DNA of 64,000 bases from Tenacibaculum larymnensis (GTDB lineage Bacteria > Bacteroidota > Bacteroidia > Flavobacteriales > Flavobacteriaceae), in the NCBI RefSeq assembly GCF_028829235.1, contig NZ_JAIWJY010000009.1, positions 1 through 64,000 of the forward strand, given 5' to 3'. The position numbers and the translations under genes are program-made. The notes below the pieces were generated by a model. That model saw only the letters and a program-made list of their open reading frames with translations, was not told the origin of the DNA and did not search any database. Shown here one piece after another: positions 7,757 to 16,754 of the stretch. Within the stretch, counting starts at the first letter, position 1. Each line of letters begins with the position of its first letter.

Positions 7757-8164
7757 TTAAAGTTCAAATTGTACAATCTGTTCCTCGATTTCCGATTTAC
7801 GCTGTTCCAGAGTGGATTGTAAATGATTAGTCACTAACTTGATAAGATTAGAGTTGGTGGTCTTGAATTCCAAGTTACGAGAATCCCTAATGTAAAAGGA
7901 ATTTGAGCCGTCTTGGTTGTAATTGAATTTCGTCAGCTCGTTCAAGGTTTCAGTAAGTCTTTCACGTTGATTGGCCAATCCTCGAAGCTTCTCAAATTTT
8001 TGGATACGGTCGTCCAAGTTAACAACAGGATTTTCAATGATTGCATTTTTCTCTTTGGTAGCGGTTTTTCCAATAGCTTCATTGGTCAGCTTCTTTTGTA
8101 CTTCCTTTTTAACGGTAGCATTTACTTTTTTTACCGTTCCGTTTGATTTTGCTTTTGTTTCCAT
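7757..8164 (-). CDS. Conserved-looking element protein, 135 aa
   Basis: This protein has a lysine-rich, low-complexity N-terminus (residues 1-45) followed by a helical region with heptad-like spacing at about 55-130 (RIQKFEKLRGLANQRERL, then a C-terminal SEIEEQIVQFEL). The architecture suggests a coiled-coil, possibly nucleic-acid-associated protein. I recognise this kind of protein from flavobacterial mobile elements next to DUF1508 genes, but I know no function. It is a single gene, convergent with the DUF1508 gene. Confidence 0.65.
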   Translation of the reverse strand: METKAKSNGTVKKVNATVKKEVQKKLTNEAIGKTATKEKNAIIENPVVNLDDRIQKFEKLRGLANQRERLTETLNELTKFNYNQDGSNSFYIRDSRNLEFKTTNSNLIKLVTNHLQSTLEQRKSEIEEQIVQFEL

Positions 8165-8797
8165 GATAATGAAATTTTAGATTAAACAATATTTGAGCAT
8201 AGCCCAAACGGAAGACAAAATTTTGGAGCGGAAAGGAAACGGAATAAACAGCAGAGGGAAAAGAAGTAGCTTTATGCCGTCCCTTTTCCGAAAAATATTT
8301 TGCGACGTTTATTTTTCGGAAATATTGTATGAATGTATCCTATAGTAATCATCGTATTGATTTGAAATACAAGGCTTCTGTTCAATAGTATATAGAATAA
8401 AAATCTTGAATTTGTCAATTATTAAGTAAGATGCTAACTGAATATTTGGGAAAAACAATAATGATAATCAAAAGTCAACATTAACGATATTTTGTATTAT
8501 TTCTTTATAAATGAAAAAGTTAACGTTCGAACACGTTCCACCTCAAAATGTCTTTAATTCTATCTTCTTTCAAGAGTCTGTACCTATCATCTTTACAGTA
8601 CAAAAGGTCTTTTTACGGTAAAAGAACCGTAACAATCAAGATATGCATCCCTGTAAGACTGAAGCTTTTTAGTGTTAAGAAAAAATTTATGCACACATAT
8701 TATAATTGGCTACAAACTAAAATCACGTTCTAATCATTTCCCTATAAACAGGGATATACAGGTCAATTATTTGCTTCATTTTTGCTTTTGATATTAA
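8165..8797. other. Junction between element backbone and cargo
   Basis: This 633-bp stretch has no convincing gene. Base composition drops to the AT-rich level of the cargo. It holds two dyads of the TTTAC-N-GTAAA type (8592-8602, imperfect, and 8612-8622, perfect), 20 bp apart and resembling the pair in front of mobA. It also holds the first CCCT-N6-AGGG promoter at 8740-8784. A 61-residue frame at 8548-8733 has an implausible composition. Confidence 0.5.
8740..8784 (+). promoter_or_regulatory. Palindrome-activated promoter A (for the 8798 operon)
   Basis: The palindrome CCCT-ATAAAC-AGGG is at 8740-8753 and is followed after 23 bp by a -7-like element CATTTTTG (8777-8784), with the start codon 13 bp further on. 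No -33 TTTG is visible at the expected place, in keeping with an activator-dependent promoter. Spacing is identical in all five copies in this window. Confidence 0.75.
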
Positions 8798-10162
8798 ATG
8801 ATTGGTTTAATGAACACTATAAAAGAGCACTTGAATTCGCTAAATAGCATTTGCAGACTTCTTTTTAAGTCACAGTTTACCTCAGATTTAATGAATGATT
8901 TAGAAGCCATTTTTTATAACAGAAAAAAATGTACTCTTGAAATAGAATACCCTGAGTGGAAGCTAACAAGATCTGAAAAAATCACTTGTTTTATTATAGA
9001 AAAGCTTGAAGAATTAGAACTTATTCATATAAACAATTATACGCTTGATTACTATGATTCATTAGATATTTACACCTTTTTTCATCAAGAGAAAGTTTCT
9101 TATAGTGATAACGAGTATGACCAAGAGCCTGATGAAACGGTTGTTTATGATTACCTAAACACATTGTTTGAAACACACCAACAAAAAGTGCTGGTTATTA
9201 ATACTAATGGTGACGATATCGTATTTTTACCCGTAGCTTTTAGTGATTTAACAGAGCTACACAGTTTATGCTTAAAGCAGCCCTATTTTAAAGTTTCTGA
9301 TGTAATAGAAGATACCTCTATTCCTATAAAAGATTCCTTTCAACTACTTCCTCTACGCTATCAAGAAAAGCAAAATAAAGCACCTAGTATTTTTTTAGAT
9401 AGATTTATTAGCTACAACAACTTTTTTAGAATTTTAAACAGCTATCTATTACAAAACCGCACTAATTACTGGTTTTATAATAATTTAGAAGAACTCGTAG
9501 AAGTTTTAAAAGATGATAAAGACGCATATAGAAATCCGCTAAAACGACTTTTTAGCAAGCCCAAAAAAACCTACTTAATAGAAATCAAAAACAAGGATGA
9601 AGAAAGTTCACTTCTATGGGACGGAAACAAGCCGAATGAACTTTTTATACAATATACCCTAGCCACTGATAGCAAATGTAAAGAACAAGAAACACATCAA
9701 CATTTTATTAATAACAGTAATTACAGCAGTTTGCTCTTAAAACCAGATAATCCGTTACAACGTATGTGGGAACGCACCTTAAGAGGACTAGAAAATTTAG
9801 AGTTTTATTACCCGCAAATCAATCATAAAAAACTTCGTAAAATTATAAGCGACGATTGGTTTGCTACCTGCTCGTATGAAGAGGCGCATAAATTCCCTAG
9901 TCAACCTTTTGAGTTTTATGTACGTCATCTTAATCAAGAAAATGTAAAAGAAGATATATTCCCAATGTTAGGCATAAAAGTTGGTCTTGATATGTTTTAT
10001 TACAAATCATATTCAGCAGGTTATCTGGTGTTCTTTTCAAAAAAAAACGATGAGATGGAACTCATATTAAGCAATCAACCCGAACGCTATTTTTGGGCTG
10101 TAAAACTGTTTAATGAACTTTACAACAGCTTATATGCGAATAACATCGTAATATTAAACTAA
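8798..10162 (+). CDS. Hypothetical cytoplasmic protein, 454 aa
   Basis: I do not recognise this protein. It has no signal peptide and no membrane segment, so it is probably cytoplasmic. It is rich in aromatic and acidic residues and reads as a mixed alpha/beta protein. The ATG at 8798 lies 13 bp after the -7 element; an in-frame ATG four codons later is an alternative start. It is followed after 23 bp by the large MORN-repeat protein gene and probably forms an operon with it. Codon use and AT content match the other cargo genes and differ from the mobilization genes. It heads one of the units with the shared palindrome, so it is expected to be co-regulated with the envelope genes further right. 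Confidence 0.75.
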   Translation: MIGLMNTIKEHLNSLNSICRLLFKSQFTSDLMNDLEAIFYNRKKCTLEIEYPEWKLTRSEKITCFIIEKLEELELIHINNYTLDYYDSLDIYTFFHQEKVSYSDNEYDQEPDETVVYDYLNTLFETHQQKVLVINTNGDDIVFLPVAFSDLTELHSLCLKQPYFKVSDVIEDTSIPIKDSFQLLPLRYQEKQNKAPSIFLDRFISYNNFFRILNSYLLQNRTNYWFYNNLEELVEVLKDDKDAYRNPLKRLFSKPKKTYLIEIKNKDEESSLLWDGNKPNELFIQYTLATDSKCKEQETHQHFINNSNYSSLLLKPDNPLQRMWERTLRGLENLEFYYPQINHKKLRKIISDDWFATCSYEEAHKFPSQPFEFYVRHLNQENVKEDIFPMLGIKVGLDMFYYKSYSAGYLVFFSKKNDEMELILSNQPERYFWAVKLFNELYNSLYANNIVILN

Positions 10163-10185
10163 TTATTTATTTTGAATCTACATAT

Positions 10186-12879
10186 ATGAAATTACCTATA
10201 ACAACCCTCCTAATAACACTTTTTACTGCCACCTCTTTTGCACAGCAAGACACCTTATGGTTTGATGGCGGATGGAACAAAACAACAAAAGACAAAGCCC
10301 ATTTTTACAGGCCGCCTGCAAAAAAAGAAAAACGCAACCTATACCGCATAAATGATTACTATATAAACGGTAACTTACAAATGACAGGGCTTTCAAAATT
10401 TAAAGATTCTGTGCATTTAGAAGGTACTGCTACTTGGTATCAACCTGATGGTAAAGTAATGCAAACAGAAACTTATAAAAACAACAAGCTAAACGGTGTA
10501 AGCACCTATTATAGATATGACGATTGCGACGATAACAATACTAATGAAACAGTAGCTGGGGTTAAATATATTAAAGAAGCTGGTGCTGATGATGATTGCA
10601 TTTATAACATCCGTGAGATTACTTATAAGGATAACCATCACATAAAAGAAATACTATATGACACCAACAAAAAAGGCGCACGTAAAGAAAGTTATTATAA
10701 GAAAGGGAGTATTCATAAAAAAAAGTATTACGATACTAACGGTAAGCAATTGGGTTCTTATCATCTGTCTAACAATGGCAACGAGCATGGTATAGATGTT
10801 AGCTATTACAACAAACCCATGCGTCCTAAAGTAGTGACTACAGTAAAAAACGGCTACCCTCTGTACGCTCATGCATATTACCCTAACGGAAAAAAGCGTA
10901 GCAATTTTGACACCATTCAAAAAGTTAAAACCTATTATAATGAAAAAGGCAAAGTCATGGGTAAACTACGATATGAAGGTGAGCTAGACAGGTTGCTTTA
11001 TTTTCACGGAAAGCGATATACATTCTACCCTGACGGAAAAACAATTGAAAAAATTGAAACTTACGATAATCAATATCTTATAAAAGACGAAGAATATAAT
11101 GGTGGCGTATTAATCCGTGAAAATTTTTATGACGATTTCGAGATTGTTAAAACCATCAGCTATACTGATGATGGCAAAAAAATAGGTGAATTCACCAAAA
11201 AAGGCAACGAATTAAATGGTACCGTTCGTAATAAATACAATCAAATTATTACCTATAAAAATGGTTTTCCTATAAAGGCAACCATCCCTTATATAAACTC
11301 TAGGAAGCTGTTCTCTACCCTAAAAGATTCAGTAATTACCTACCACGATACCCTTGGCAACCCCATTGCAACCTTAAAAGTAGGCTTAAGAAAAGGTAGA
11401 TATTTTCCAGACAGACTAGAAACTGGCGAATATACACCATTGCCTATTGAAGGGACTTTGGTAACTCAAGACCTTAAACAACGAATTGCAGGTAAAACCA
11501 CTTTTAAAAACTATAAAAAAACACAAAAAACAACTTTTGATTACATAAAGGATAAGCGTTTTAAGCAACATATACTATATGACGAAAACGAAGCCCCCCT
11601 AAAGTACACGTTTTATTTTAGCAACGGTAACAAACAATATGAACTATTTTATAATCCAAATACTGCTGAAAAAGAAAAAGGCGTTTTTTATAATAAAAAC
11701 GGAGAGCAAATTTCAACATTTAATTATTTAACAAGCACCGGGACTTTTTATGAATTTTATGAAAATTCAGATGCTATTAAAGAGATTAGCAAGCAAAGAA
11801 ATGGACAATTCATTGCTGGAAAACGATATCAGCGAGTGTATGACAGAAGCTTAAAAACATATGTAAATGTACTTCGTGAGGATGTTAATGCCAATGGCGA
11901 ATCAACTTTTTATTCCAAACAAGGAGATGTATTGTGTAAAGCTATTTTTAAAAATGGAAAACCGTGGTTTGGTACAGTGTATGATTATAAAAACAATAGA
12001 AAAATTCAAGTCAAAGATGGGAAAAAACACGGTATTTATATAGATTATACAGGAGATGAAAAAACCATCCATAAACAAGGGTATTATAAAAACGGGGAAA
12101 AACACGGAAAATTCATTACATGGGGAGGCATCCGAACGTCTTATGAGTCAAAAAATATTAAGCAAAAAGAAGAAAACTATAAACACGGTGCGCGTGATGG
12201 CTACACGATTAAATACAACAAAGAAGGCAAAGAAATTTCAGAAGTATTATACAAAAACGGAAAGCGAGAAGGTTATGCAACAAGCTATAATGAGAAAACC
12301 AATAAAACTTATCGCCTTTTATATAAAAACGATAAGCCTTTTGAGGGTGTTGCTGTTAACAAATTTAACGGTGAAAAAGTATATAAAAACGGAACCATAG
12401 TTAAAGAAACAAACTATACAGATGTAAAAACGCATAACAATACTTACCAAACCATTAAAACCATTACCACATACAAGGATAAAACAACAAAGGAGGTTAT
12501 TGTTTATAATTTAAAAGACAATAAACTACTATCATATTCAGAAAAATATGATCAGTTACATGGAGAGGTCATTAAATACCACAACAACAAACCAAAATAC
12601 AAAGCTGTGTTTAAAGATGGTGATTTACAAAAAGGTGAGGTTTGGTTAAGCGGCATGACTAGATTTGAATCAGAACAATATTTTTTGTTAAGCAAACAAA
12701 ACAACACTGTATCAATTAAAATATATAACCAAGACTTACAGTTAATTTCACATACAGCAATAAAGCCTACACTTTATAAAGACTATAACGAACAACAGCT
12801 TTTATCATTAAAACGTCTTGATTTAACACCTAGATCTAGCGTTCTTTTAATCTATGATTTTTACGAAAAAATTAAATAA
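10186..12879 (+). CDS. Large secreted MORN-repeat (YwqK-like) protein
   Basis: This 897-residue protein has a signal peptide (residues 1-20, ending SFA-QQ) and many degenerate repeats of the MORN_2/YwqK type. The repeat core is YxNGKxxGxxxxY, for example YYKNGEKHGKF and LYKNGKREGYATSY. The repeats extend from about residue 60 to 830, far longer than typical YwqK antitoxin-like proteins. Such beta-hairpin repeats usually mediate binding to protein or membrane; some relatives are annotated as antitoxins or immunity proteins, which is unproven here. It is exported, so a surface or periplasmic binding role is more likely than enzymatic activity. It follows the 454-residue protein gene by 23 bp. 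Confidence 0.8.
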   Translation: MKLPITTLLITLFTATSFAQQDTLWFDGGWNKTTKDKAHFYRPPAKKEKRNLYRINDYYINGNLQMTGLSKFKDSVHLEGTATWYQPDGKVMQTETYKNNKLNGVSTYYRYDDCDDNNTNETVAGVKYIKEAGADDDCIYNIREITYKDNHHIKEILYDTNKKGARKESYYKKGSIHKKKYYDTNGKQLGSYHLSNNGNEHGIDVSYYNKPMRPKVVTTVKNGYPLYAHAYYPNGKKRSNFDTIQKVKTYYNEKGKVMGKLRYEGELDRLLYFHGKRYTFYPDGKTIEKIETYDNQYLIKDEEYNGGVLIRENFYDDFEIVKTISYTDDGKKIGEFTKKGNELNGTVRNKYNQIITYKNGFPIKATIPYINSRKLFSTLKDSVITYHDTLGNPIATLKVGLRKGRYFPDRLETGEYTPLPIEGTLVTQDLKQRIAGKTTFKNYKKTQKTTFDYIKDKRFKQHILYDENEAPLKYTFYFSNGNKQYELFYNPNTAEKEKGVFYNKNGEQISTFNYLTSTGTFYEFYENSDAIKEISKQRNGQFIAGKRYQRVYDRSLKTYVNVLREDVNANGESTFYSKQGDVLCKAIFKNGKPWFGTVYDYKNNRKIQVKDGKKHGIYIDYTGDEKTIHKQGYYKNGEKHGKFITWGGIRTSYESKNIKQKEENYKHGARDGYTIKYNKEGKEISEVLYKNGKREGYATSYNEKTNKTYRLLYKNDKPFEGVAVNKFNGEKVYKNGTIVKETNYTDVKTHNNTYQTIKTITTYKDKTTKEVIVYNLKDNKLLSYSEKYDQLHGEVIKYHNNKPKYKAVFKDGDLQKGEVWLSGMTRFESEQYFLLSKQNNTVSIKIYNQDLQLISHTAIKPTLYKDYNEQQLLSLKRLDLTPRSSVLLIYDFYEKIK

Positions 12880-13026
12880 AACTACTAGCATGAAGCACCC
12901 TAAAAACATTGATAAGATTACTTTAATTGACAATATATAAACAGCTTATTTCCTTGTTAAAATTTAACAAAAATTGGTAACTTCAACCGACAAAACATAT
13001 CAAAAACACCAAGCGCATCAAACTAG

Positions 13027-13342
13027 GGAACAAGTGAGATAGACAATCATTTAAAGCCTCTCGTCTATTGGATTTCTAAGACCTACTGTGATAAAGCGTT
13101 AAATATTCAAGAAACTTTTATGAATCATAATAATACTATTAGACTTTCTATACATTTAGAAACCCAACAAGATGCTTTAAAATTTCATAAACATCAGGTT
13201 GGTGAGGTTATTAGATCCCCATCTAGACATGGAGTTTACTAAAGAACATGAGCAACGCGTATTAAAACAACTTCAAGAAAACGGAATTTCAGAACATGAC
13301 GTTAAGACCATACGAGCCAAAATTGGCAAACAGATGTATTAA
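13027..13342 (+). pseudogene. Frameshifted remnant of an unknown gene
   Basis: From 13027 one frame encodes protein-like sequence (LVYWISKTYCDKALNIQE and onwards). Around 13200-13225 coding character passes to another frame, which reads RLLDPHLDMEFTKEHEQRVL and runs to a stop at 13342. The total length is not a multiple of three, in keeping with one frameshift. There is no start codon at the expected 5' end. The family is not recognised. The last 37 codons could also be read as an independent small gene starting at the ATG near 13231. Confidence 0.45.
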
Positions 13343-13405
13343 TGTAATTTTGATACTACATTGACAAATACATAAAAAATGTAACACACAAAATGCTATA
13401 AAAAT

Positions 13406-13450
13406 CCCTGTTTTCAGGGAGTTTTAACATGTGTGTTTACCATATTTTTG
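13406..13450 (+). promoter_or_regulatory. Palindrome-activated promoter B (for the 13474 operon)
   Basis: The perfect palindrome CCCTG-TTTT-CAGGG at 13406-13419 is followed by a 23-bp spacer and the perfect -7 element TATTTTTG (13443-13450), 23 bp before the start codon of the lipoprotein gene. It also shows that the in-frame ATG at 13429, upstream of the -7 element, cannot be the real start. Confidence 0.8.
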
Positions 13451-13473
13451 AGTTACACTTAAAACTCAATAAA

Positions 13474-14214
13474 ATGTCAAAACACCTACTATGTCTTGTT
13501 TCAATAATCGCTTTTATATCATGTAGTACTGATGATGACACCATCAATACCAATTCGCATTTAGAAGGCAATTTAGAAATTCGCTCTCAAGCAGACTTAA
13601 ATAATCCTGATTTAAAAAACTACACATCTATTGGTGGAAACCTCGTGATTCACTATACTGATGATGTTGAAGATTTAAGTGAGTTAGCTCATTTAAAACG
13701 CGTACAAGGCAGCATTCTCATACATTATAATGATGCCTTAAAATCGCTTCATGGGTTAGAACAAATTACAACCTTAAAAAACCTGCAAATACACAGCAAT
13801 CTTGAACTGACATCGTTAGACGGTCTGGAATATTTATCAGAGGTTACAGAAACCTTAAACATTAATGACAATCTAAGCCTTTCCAACATTGCTAGCCTTA
13901 AAAACGTGATGTCGGTTGGCAATCAACTTTCTATAATAGGCAATCCAAACTTGGCTAATATAAACGGATTAAACAAGCTAAATTCTGTGAAACAGTTATT
14001 GGTGGCTAGCAATAGCAGTTTAACTAATATTGATGCACTTGAAAATCTCATGAATAGTTCTGAAATAAAAATATACCTCAATAAAGAATTAAACGATTTT
14101 TGCGCTCTTACCCCATTTCTAACTCAAAGCAATGAAACGATACATTTTTCTGCTAAAAGAAATGCATTTAATCCTAGCTTGCAAGATATACTTGACGGGC
14201 ATTGCATGAATTAA
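13474..14214 (+). CDS. Lipoprotein with leucine-rich-repeat-like solenoid
   Basis: This 246-residue lipoprotein has the lipobox FISC at about residue 17, followed by Ser-Thr-Asp-Asp, typical of flavobacterial lipoproteins carried to the outer membrane. The mature part has repeats of about 22-25 residues with the pattern LxxLxxLxxVxxxLxIxxNxxLxxLxGL, for example LKNLQIHSNLELTSLDGLE. This is close to the leucine-rich or receptor-L-domain solenoid fold, which suggests a ligand-binding surface protein. The start at 13474 is fixed by the promoter. The next gene begins 38 bp downstream and is probably in the same operon. Confidence 0.8.
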   Translation: MSKHLLCLVSIIAFISCSTDDDTINTNSHLEGNLEIRSQADLNNPDLKNYTSIGGNLVIHYTDDVEDLSELAHLKRVQGSILIHYNDALKSLHGLEQITTLKNLQIHSNLELTSLDGLEYLSEVTETLNINDNLSLSNIASLKNVMSVGNQLSIIGNPNLANINGLNKLNSVKQLLVASNSSLTNIDALENLMNSSEIKIYLNKELNDFCALTPFLTQSNETIHFSAKRNAFNPSLQDILDGHCMN

Positions 14215-14252
14215 AATAATTTATTCACTAACCATAGAATAAACAGAATGAA

Positions 14253-14954
14253 GTGAAGATAGAAAATCTTGTGAAACTAACGGAGGAAATCCCGAACTTC
14301 CCAACACTTTCGCTAGTTGAAGGCTATAAGCATAACAGTAGCCCAAAAGCAAGAAAAGAAATGGAAGACATGCTTCGTGAAATGGCAAACTTACTTCCTG
14401 TCGAAAACACACAAGATGTCACCTCTTGTCATGCAATTTTTAAAGCCACTGAACCCACAGCATTGTATTACAATCACGATGTTGTTTTTGATAGGTTAAA
14501 TCTCGATGCCATTTCAGAAAATGCATTGGTGATTAATGGCGATTTAAAAGTAAATACACTTTTGCTTAATGCAGAAATAGACGTTAATACCTCATTAGTG
14601 GTATTAGGAAACGTATATGCTAAAAATTTTATTTGTTCGGGTAGTGAAATCTATGTAGCCAAAAACATATACGTCGCAAACAACTTTATAGCCTACTACA
14701 ATCACGGCAGCATAAAAGCTAAAAGCCTACACACCAATGTATTGCTTACAGATGATTATTGGGGGTTTCAAATATCAAACTACCAAGCCAAAAAAAATTG
14801 TCATTGGCAAGATGAAAAAGCGCTGCCTTATAAAAGTGTGATTAAACCAGTATTAGTAGAAAGTATCATAGGCGATGATGGTAAACAGCAACAATGGCTA
14901 AACTTTGAAAAAATTTGTGACTATATAGAGGCTGATAAGAGTATTGTTAAATGA
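14253..14954 (+). CDS. Bactofilin-like beta-helix protein
   Basis: This 233-residue protein starts at a GTG, because the ATG five bases upstream runs into a stop. Residues about 80-165 form short repeated beta strands (ALVINGDLKVNTLLLNAEID, VVLGNVYAKNFI, EIYVAKNIYVANNF) resembling the right-handed beta-helix of bactofilins and other polymer-forming cytoskeletal proteins. No signal peptide is visible. The N-terminal 75 residues and C-terminal 50 residues are unlike classical bactofilins, so a relative with the same fold and another role (for example an immunity-type protein) is possible. It is probably co-transcribed with the preceding lipoprotein gene. Confidence 0.65.
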   Translation: MKIENLVKLTEEIPNFPTLSLVEGYKHNSSPKARKEMEDMLREMANLLPVENTQDVTSCHAIFKATEPTALYYNHDVVFDRLNLDAISENALVINGDLKVNTLLLNAEIDVNTSLVVLGNVYAKNFICSGSEIYVAKNIYVANNFIAYYNHGSIKAKSLHTNVLLTDDYWGFQISNYQAKKNCHWQDEKALPYKSVIKPVLVESIIGDDGKQQQWLNFEKICDYIEADKSIVK

Positions 14955-15062
14955 TAATTATTGAAATTCTTAACAAAAAACAGTAATCTCAACAACTGTG
15001 AGACCCTCATAGCTTTGGTAAGAATGGTAAAAATGAACACACAATTAATTAAGAACCTATAA

Positions 15063-15212
15063 ATGAAGCTATTAAACTATACCAAAAAAGACGATGAATA
15101 TACCAGCAATAAAGAACATGAGAAAGCATTGGAGTTACATAGTAAATTTCTTCAGAGCAAGCTCACGGAGCATTTTATGAGAACACGTTTTCAAGCTTTA
15201 AACACTTACTAA
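15063..15212 (+). CDS. Possible small protein, 49 aa
   Basis: This short open frame is rich in Lys, Glu and His (NKEHEKALELHSKFLQSKL) and predicted to be helical. It has no recognisable family. It lies between the bactofilin-like gene and a terminator hairpin and could be a decayed remnant rather than a working gene. No palindrome or clear -7 element precedes it. Confidence 0.25.
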   Translation: MKLLNYTKKDDEYTSNKEHEKALELHSKFLQSKLTEHFMRTRFQALNTY

Positions 15213-15250
15213 TGAAACCTCGGGGTATTAAACCCCGTATGGAATAAAAA

Positions 15251-15278
15251 AACTTACCACCAAATCAGGTGGTAAGTT
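15251..15278 (-). terminator. Terminator of the metallo-hydrolase gene
   Basis: The stem AACTTACCACC / GGTGGTAAGTT with a 6-nt loop is followed on the minus strand by a run of T. The hairpin contains the stop codon of the leftward gene. A second small hairpin (CGGGG / CCCCG) lies at 15221-15236. Confidence 0.85.
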
Positions 15279-15939
15279 TATCTACAAAGGTTTCAAATTG
15301 CTTATTTTTGTTAGCCAAGACAGGACCATGCCCAAAACAGATAATTTGAGGGTGTAATGCTTTTAATTTTTTCAACGAATTGATGTTAACTTCTTGATTT
15401 GTTGTAAATATGCTTGGTGGTAAATGCAACCCTGTAAAGGTGGTTAATAAATTCATATTAGTTGCGACATCGCCTAGAATTAACACGCCATCCTTTTCCC
15501 TAAAAAAAGAGAGATGTCCATCAGCATGTCCTGGGGTTTCAATTACTCTAAAATTTTCAATGTAATCGTTTTCTTTGAGTGTTTTTGAAACTAATTGTCC
15601 TCTACCTGCCCAATATTTTTGTTGAAATTTTGCAATCATACCTTGACTTGCGGGATAATCTTTTGTCGCTAAGCCAGTCTCTGCTCTGTCAACTTCTTTT
15701 TCATGGCAATATAAGGGCACTTTAAATTGACTACAAATTTCATTACTACACCCCTGATGGTCGGCATGAGCATGGGTAAGTGCATGCAAATGTATCGGGA
15801 CATCAGTGACACTTTTGGCTATTTTTTTATAAGAACTCCTTATCCCCGAATCAATCAGCACCCCTTCAATTATATAACAATTTATACCATTTCTAGGCAT
15901 TAACGGAATATGATACACATCTTTTGCTACGGCTTTCAT
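15265..15939 (-). CDS. MBL-fold metallo-hydrolase
   Basis: This 224-residue protein belongs to the metallo-beta-lactamase superfamily. The metal-site motif THAHADH occupies residues 55-61, and the further ligands are seen in ETPGHADGH, LILGDVA and CFGHGP. Length and motifs fit the small glyoxalase II-like/hydrolase group; the substrate is not predictable. It is 60 bp downstream of a Crp/Fnr-type regulator gene on the same strand, a pairing seen in Bacteroidota, so both are probably one operon. It has no signal peptide and is cytoplasmic. Confidence 0.88.
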   Translation of the reverse strand: MKAVAKDVYHIPLMPRNGINCYIIEGVLIDSGIRSSYKKIAKSVTDVPIHLHALTHAHADHQGCSNEICSQFKVPLYCHEKEVDRAETGLATKDYPASQGMIAKFQQKYWAGRGQLVSKTLKENDYIENFRVIETPGHADGHLSFFREKDGVLILGDVATNMNLLTTFTGLHLPPSIFTTNQEVNINSLKKLKALHPQIICFGHGPVLANKNKQFETFVDKLTT

Positions 15940-15999
15940 TTAGTTAAGTTTTTTTAGCAAAAGTATGGCAAGTAAACTATCAGAATAAGGACATTTGTC

Positions 16000-16584
16000 C
16001 TATTTGACTTCTTGAAAAATATCTTTCTTGACTCTAGTAAGTGTACGTTGAGTAACACCTAAATACGATGCTAAGTCATCTACTTTAGTTCGCGAAATAA
16101 GTTTTGGATTGGCTTCAAGCAACTGTATGTATTTTGCCTTTGCCGTTTGGTTATTAAAATGCATGAGGTAGCGTTCCTTTTCTAAATATTCTTGTTCTAG
16201 TAGTTCGCTTATCAAGGTTTTCCAAGAAGGGATACGCTCTAATAATTGTTTGAAATTTTTATAAGAAATAAGCTGTAAGTCACAATTCTCTATAGCTTGA
16301 ATGTTTTTGTGTGACAGGGTTCTAGCCATGAAGCTCTCATAAGAGGTCATAAATTGATTTTCAAACTTAAAACACGTTATGGTTTCATCGCCTAAAGTGT
16401 TTGAAGAAAATGTTTTAACAGCGCCTTTATTTATAAAAGCAATATAATTACACACCTCGCCTGTTCTCACAAAAAAATCATTCTTTTTAAGTTGTTTTGT
16501 TTCAAATAAAGACAGAGAGTCCCTTATTTCTTTAGGTGTTAACAACGCACTTTCTGTAAGGTAATTTTCCAGTGAATTTCTCAT
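16000..16584 (-). CDS. Crp/Fnr-family transcriptional regulator
   Basis: This 194-residue regulator has an N-terminal cyclic-nucleotide-binding-like beta barrel (about residues 20-115, with GEVCNYIAFINKGAVKTF) and a short C-terminal helix-turn-helix (about 150-190, DDLASYLGVTQRTLTRVKKD). No Fe-S cysteine cluster is present, so oxygen sensing by that route is unlikely. It probably regulates the metallo-hydrolase gene that follows. It is also one of two regulators in the cargo that could bind the CCCTG-N4-CAGGG palindrome, because Crp/Fnr proteins use two-fold sites centred near -41.5. The LuxR-type regulator at 25854 is the other candidate. Confidence 0.88.
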   Translation of the reverse strand: MRNSLENYLTESALLTPKEIRDSLSLFETKQLKKNDFFVRTGEVCNYIAFINKGAVKTFSSNTLGDETITCFKFENQFMTSYESFMARTLSHKNIQAIENCDLQLISYKNFKQLLERIPSWKTLISELLEQEYLEKERYLMHFNNQTAKAKYIQLLEANPKLISRTKVDDLASYLGVTQRTLTRVKKDIFQEVK

Positions 16585-16680
16585 TATTCTCTGTGTGCTT
16601 CAGGATTAAAAATTAATTTTATTAGTGTAAATATAAGTTATTTATTAGCATTTCAACTTTGAAATTACAATAACTAAAAT

Positions 16681-16725
16681 CACTGTTTTTAGGGATATAC
16701 AGGCTTCATTTCCTCCTTAATTTTG
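16681..16725 (+). promoter_or_regulatory. Palindrome-activated promoter C (for the 16755 operon)
   Basis: A weaker copy of the palindrome, CACTG-TTTT-TAGGG, is at 16681-16694, followed after 23 bp by the perfect -7 element TAATTTTG (16718-16725). The sequence following the palindrome (ATATACAGG) is the same as in promoter A. The start codon lies 29 bp downstream. Confidence 0.7.
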
Positions 16726-16754
16726 AACTCAAAATAATATGAATCGTTATAAAA

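Noticed and set aside
8548..8733. 61-residue open frame in the junction stretch
   Set aside because: The product has an implausible composition and contains the TTTAC-N-GTAAA dyads. No supporting signal.
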